This document shows positions 38,244-40,714 of a stretch of 40,714 nucleotides of DNA, piece by piece. The notes beneath the pieces were generated by a model that saw only the letters and a program-made list of their open reading frames with translations, was not told the DNA's origin and did not search any database. Source of the stretch: Fomitopsis serialis (Eukaryota > Basidiomycota > Agaricomycetes > Polyporales > Fomitopsidaceae); contig NW_025955316.1 in NCBI RefSeq assembly GCF_022376445.1, forward strand, positions 1 to 40,714, read 5' to 3'. How positions within the stretch are numbered: position 1 is the first letter of the stretch; every line of letters starts with the position of its first letter. The translations under genes and the position numbers were made by a program.

Positions 38244-40714
38244 CTACACAAAATGACTGTGTTCGACCCAGCCGTTACGACTATTCGAGGTCCACTTGGA
38301 CATTTCTCTATCCGTATGTAGAACAACGGAGGCTCTTCGTCCCGTGTAATGCAGATTGAAATGAGTAAACTCGCAAGAGGGAAAAACGATGAAATCTGCG
38401 TGACGCAGGGGAATTACAAGACCTGCTTCAACGATACACAATTCCCCGCCATTGAAATCTCCAATAGGCAGAACAAGGCATACCCTGTCATCCTGGGCGT
38501 CCCTATGTGCTCGAGTGACGACGTTGAGGTTGACTGCCAAAGCAACAAACGGATGGACGGCGGACGCGTTGTTGTCTGGTAAAATGGATGCGGTAGCTTC
38601 TAGACGTTCGTATTCATTCGGCAAGATGTCTTGAAGCTATGGCCAGCTTTGTTAGACAGTTACTCTGATTGAGAATGCTCAGGAGAACGTTACCTTGTCG
38701 GCCAGCCATTCGAACATCTCTCCGAGGATTGTCTTGACAGCCTCGTAGATACGTCGATGCTCTTCCATAGGCTTCGACGTGTACGGGATAAATTGTTCGT
38801 GGTTCGTTCTAGAGCAACCCTTCCGACTCATCAAGGACGGCGCTATGTCTTGAGGTGCATCATGGCCCTACGGATCAGCCCCTGTAAGCTTTAACAACTG
38901 CACATGTACAGGGACGTACGAACCTGAGTACAATGCCTGTTGTACCAAGCAAAATGGATGACCTGAAAGGTTCTCCTTACATCGCGGGATTTGGCGTCCA
39001 CCGTCTCGAACGGGTCGGATTCGAAGCATGTGATGAGACGTTCGACCAGATTGCTTCGCATCACTTCGGGCATGGAGGTGCAGATACTGGCAATGAGCGA
39101 GTTACCCTGACCGCGAATCGTAAGGTTGTCCCTGCGTTGAATATCTAGTGTTAGCTATGCGGCGCTGGTTGATCATGTCATTAGAACTCACTCTATGAGA
39201 TGGACCGGCACTCGAACATATGAATCTGCGGTGACTCTCTTGCCTGAGGCATACATTGCTTCAATCTGTGCCAATGATAACGCAATCAGGGGCCTATTAC
39301 CGAAGACTTTCATGTGAATATCAACGTACCTCTGTCAGAAGATCGTGGATACTTGTCGGCATCGTTGCTTTACTGGCCCTTGATCGCTCCTGCTCCGTCC
39401 AGACAATGTTATTCTCTCGGTCACGTTCACGGGGCGCGGGACAACGTTTGTTGTCAGGATGTTGCGGGTCGTACGAGGTTTGGATTGCCTTGTTATTCAG
39501 CGAGGTGGCAATGATCTGCGGTAAATCCAAAGCAACAGAGTGCGGCGACACGGACCCGCGCAGCATTAGTGGGAGTGATGGCGATCGGAGAGATGACAGA
39601 GGCGTGAGTGGCGATAAGGGAGAAGAAAGTAGAGATGGATGATCATTCGTCTCGCGGATGGCCCGCGGCGAAGGGGACGCAATCTCAGGTTCGATGGCCA
39701 GGGCTGTCTGGAGTGTGTGTGCCCTGTAACACGTATCCCAGGTGCTGGAACAACGGGGAACTAGCTTGAACGAGCTACGACGCGAGGTTGTGAGCTGGGG
39801 AGAACGCCATAGAAGAGCAAGATGCGCGACTGACTTGTACACAAACGAATCAAAAAATATGTCTGAGATTTCGAGATTTCCGCAGACCACGTTGTTCGCC
39901 TCCCCGTCCGGGAGCAGGGAGGACACCGTAAACAAGTCTTGCAATGGAAGCGGGAAGTGCTTTTGTAGCAGCGCTATGGCAGGGACAATCATGTTTTTTA
40001 CCCCAAGACCAGGCGGAGTATCTAGGCCTCTGATGAGTACGGCGACAACATCATAGTGTTGACTTACCGTCCGGCCATCTCAACATATTGGCTATATAAC
40101 AGGCCGTGTGACCGTCCATTGAGCCTAACCTCGCTCTGAGGTTCCTCATGACGATGAGAACCAATACATAAACGGTACCTGTGCAGGCACGTCATTCTCA
40201 ACCTGGATTGACGGACATTACACTGAGCTTACCACCACCGGCCACCCGCGCAAATTTACTGCCCATGGCATTCCACTTTTCAAACGTTCTTTGTGACACT
40301 GTTCGCTTGGCGGCCGCTTGCAAGTGAGTTTCCCTGATCTCTTTGAGAGTGAGTTTGGGACTGGGTCGACGAAGGCTAACAAGCAACGGGTTAGTTTATT
40401 ATCATGACACCAAGTGCGCAGCCTCAGGAGCAATCTGCGCATACCTGCTAGTCTTGCACGCAAATTGAATGAGTTTCACCATCACCGTAAAGTCTGAGGC
40501 TGCGCTATCATGAAATGCCTCGGCACATCGTTCAGTGAGCACGTTCAACGATCCATCCGCACCGCGGCTGACTCGAAGTGACTCGGTTACACGTAGCACG
40601 TTCTCACCGTATTCTAGAACAGCCGCTTCTGTAAGATTACCAACGAGATCAGCAAAGAATTGGGTTACTGTCGCCTTGGACGCATGTGACGGCGGGCAGC
40701 GGATCGGTATCCCA
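38244..40714 (-). CDS. Protein with a C-terminal 2OG-Fe(II) dioxygenase domain, TET/JBP-like (5' end beyond the window)
   Basis: The 5' end lies past 40714. Readable exons include 40714-40445, 40375-40233, 40178-40068, 40021 leftward, then a series down to the stop at 38246-38244. The upstream part (SKATVTQFFADLVGNLTEAA, FARVAGGGTVYVLVLIVMRN) is shared with the truncated gene at 31556. The middle reads DNLTIRGQGNSLIASICTSM and VIHFAWYNRHCTQ. The last exons read FEWLADKLQDILPNEYERLE, AVNLNVVTRAHRDAQDD, GDFNGGELCIVEAGLVIPLR and EFTHFNLHYTGRRASVVLHT. HRD near 38507-38499 fits the HxD iron ligands, His of FTHFN (about 38362) the distal ligand, and the Arg pair (about 38336) the 2-oxoglutarate contact. 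The fold is a double-stranded beta helix. Fungal TET/JBP enzymes oxidise 5-methylcytosine and have expanded with transposons (established); membership here is inferred. No stop interrupts the proposed exons. Confidence 0.72.

Noticed and set aside
38870..38905. In-frame stop making the dioxygenase gene a pseudogene
   Set aside because: Using the acceptor CCGTAG just after the apparent stop joins YNRHCTQ to GHDAPQDIAPS without a stop, so an intron explains it.

Overview
The window looks like a stretch of an Agaricomycete (basidiomycete) genome, probably a wood-decay type. The reasons are the many introns of about 45-60 nt with GTAAGT/GTGAGT donors and CTGAC/CTAAC branch points, F-box/LRR genes, a Plavaka-type transposase, a DUF6532-type protein and a fungal-type 2OG-Fe(II) dioxygenase. 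No tRNA, rRNA or CRISPR array was seen. Exon joins below are hand-deduced from splice signals and phase, without transcripts.

Layout. 1-7 kb: the start of an unknown minus-strand gene, a small basic nuclear-type ORF, and a divergent gene pair. One gene of the pair encodes a 961-residue protein with a binuclear-cluster-like Cys motif and a coiled coil (4654 to 1464, minus). The other encodes a protein with a 34-residue tandem repeat and two chromo-like modules at its C-terminus (4998-7013, plus). 7.1-8 kb holds decayed repeats of about 185 bp. 8.1-17.3 kb holds one F-box/LRR gene (minus) cut in two by a 7.6-kb element with 43-44 bp terminal inverted repeats (9138-16749). Nested inside it is a second, hAT-like element (11208-15642) with an 8-bp target duplication. 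18-24.5 kb is a graveyard: a Pho80/PCL-type cyclin pseudogene, fragments of three other genes and GC-rich minisatellites. 24.76-28.2 kb is an apparently intact Plavaka transposase gene. 29-40.7 kb holds an unrecognised 599-residue gene, a truncated gene, a DUF6532-type gene, another GC-rich block, and a gene ending in a 2OG-Fe(II) dioxygenase domain that runs off the right edge. The truncated gene (31.6-32.8 kb) is a paralogue of the dioxygenase gene, broken exactly at a hAT-like terminus.

The most unusual structure is in the GC-rich blocks (9.5-10.5, 13.9-15.3, 20.3-21.1 and 36.7-38.0 kb). They are not plain minisatellite. They carry copies, on both strands, of a module of about 130 bp made of a 44-45 nt intron-like segment (donor, branch point, acceptor all conserved) followed by an exon-like segment of about 85 bp that keeps one open frame and contains a GGGC-NAAT-GCCC palindrome. 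Four copies are complete; many more lack the intron part.

Several frame breaks (8-C run at 2870, 7-C run at 6396, six 1-bp losses at 5797-5950) sit in homopolymers or in a repeat unit and may be sequence errors rather than real decay.
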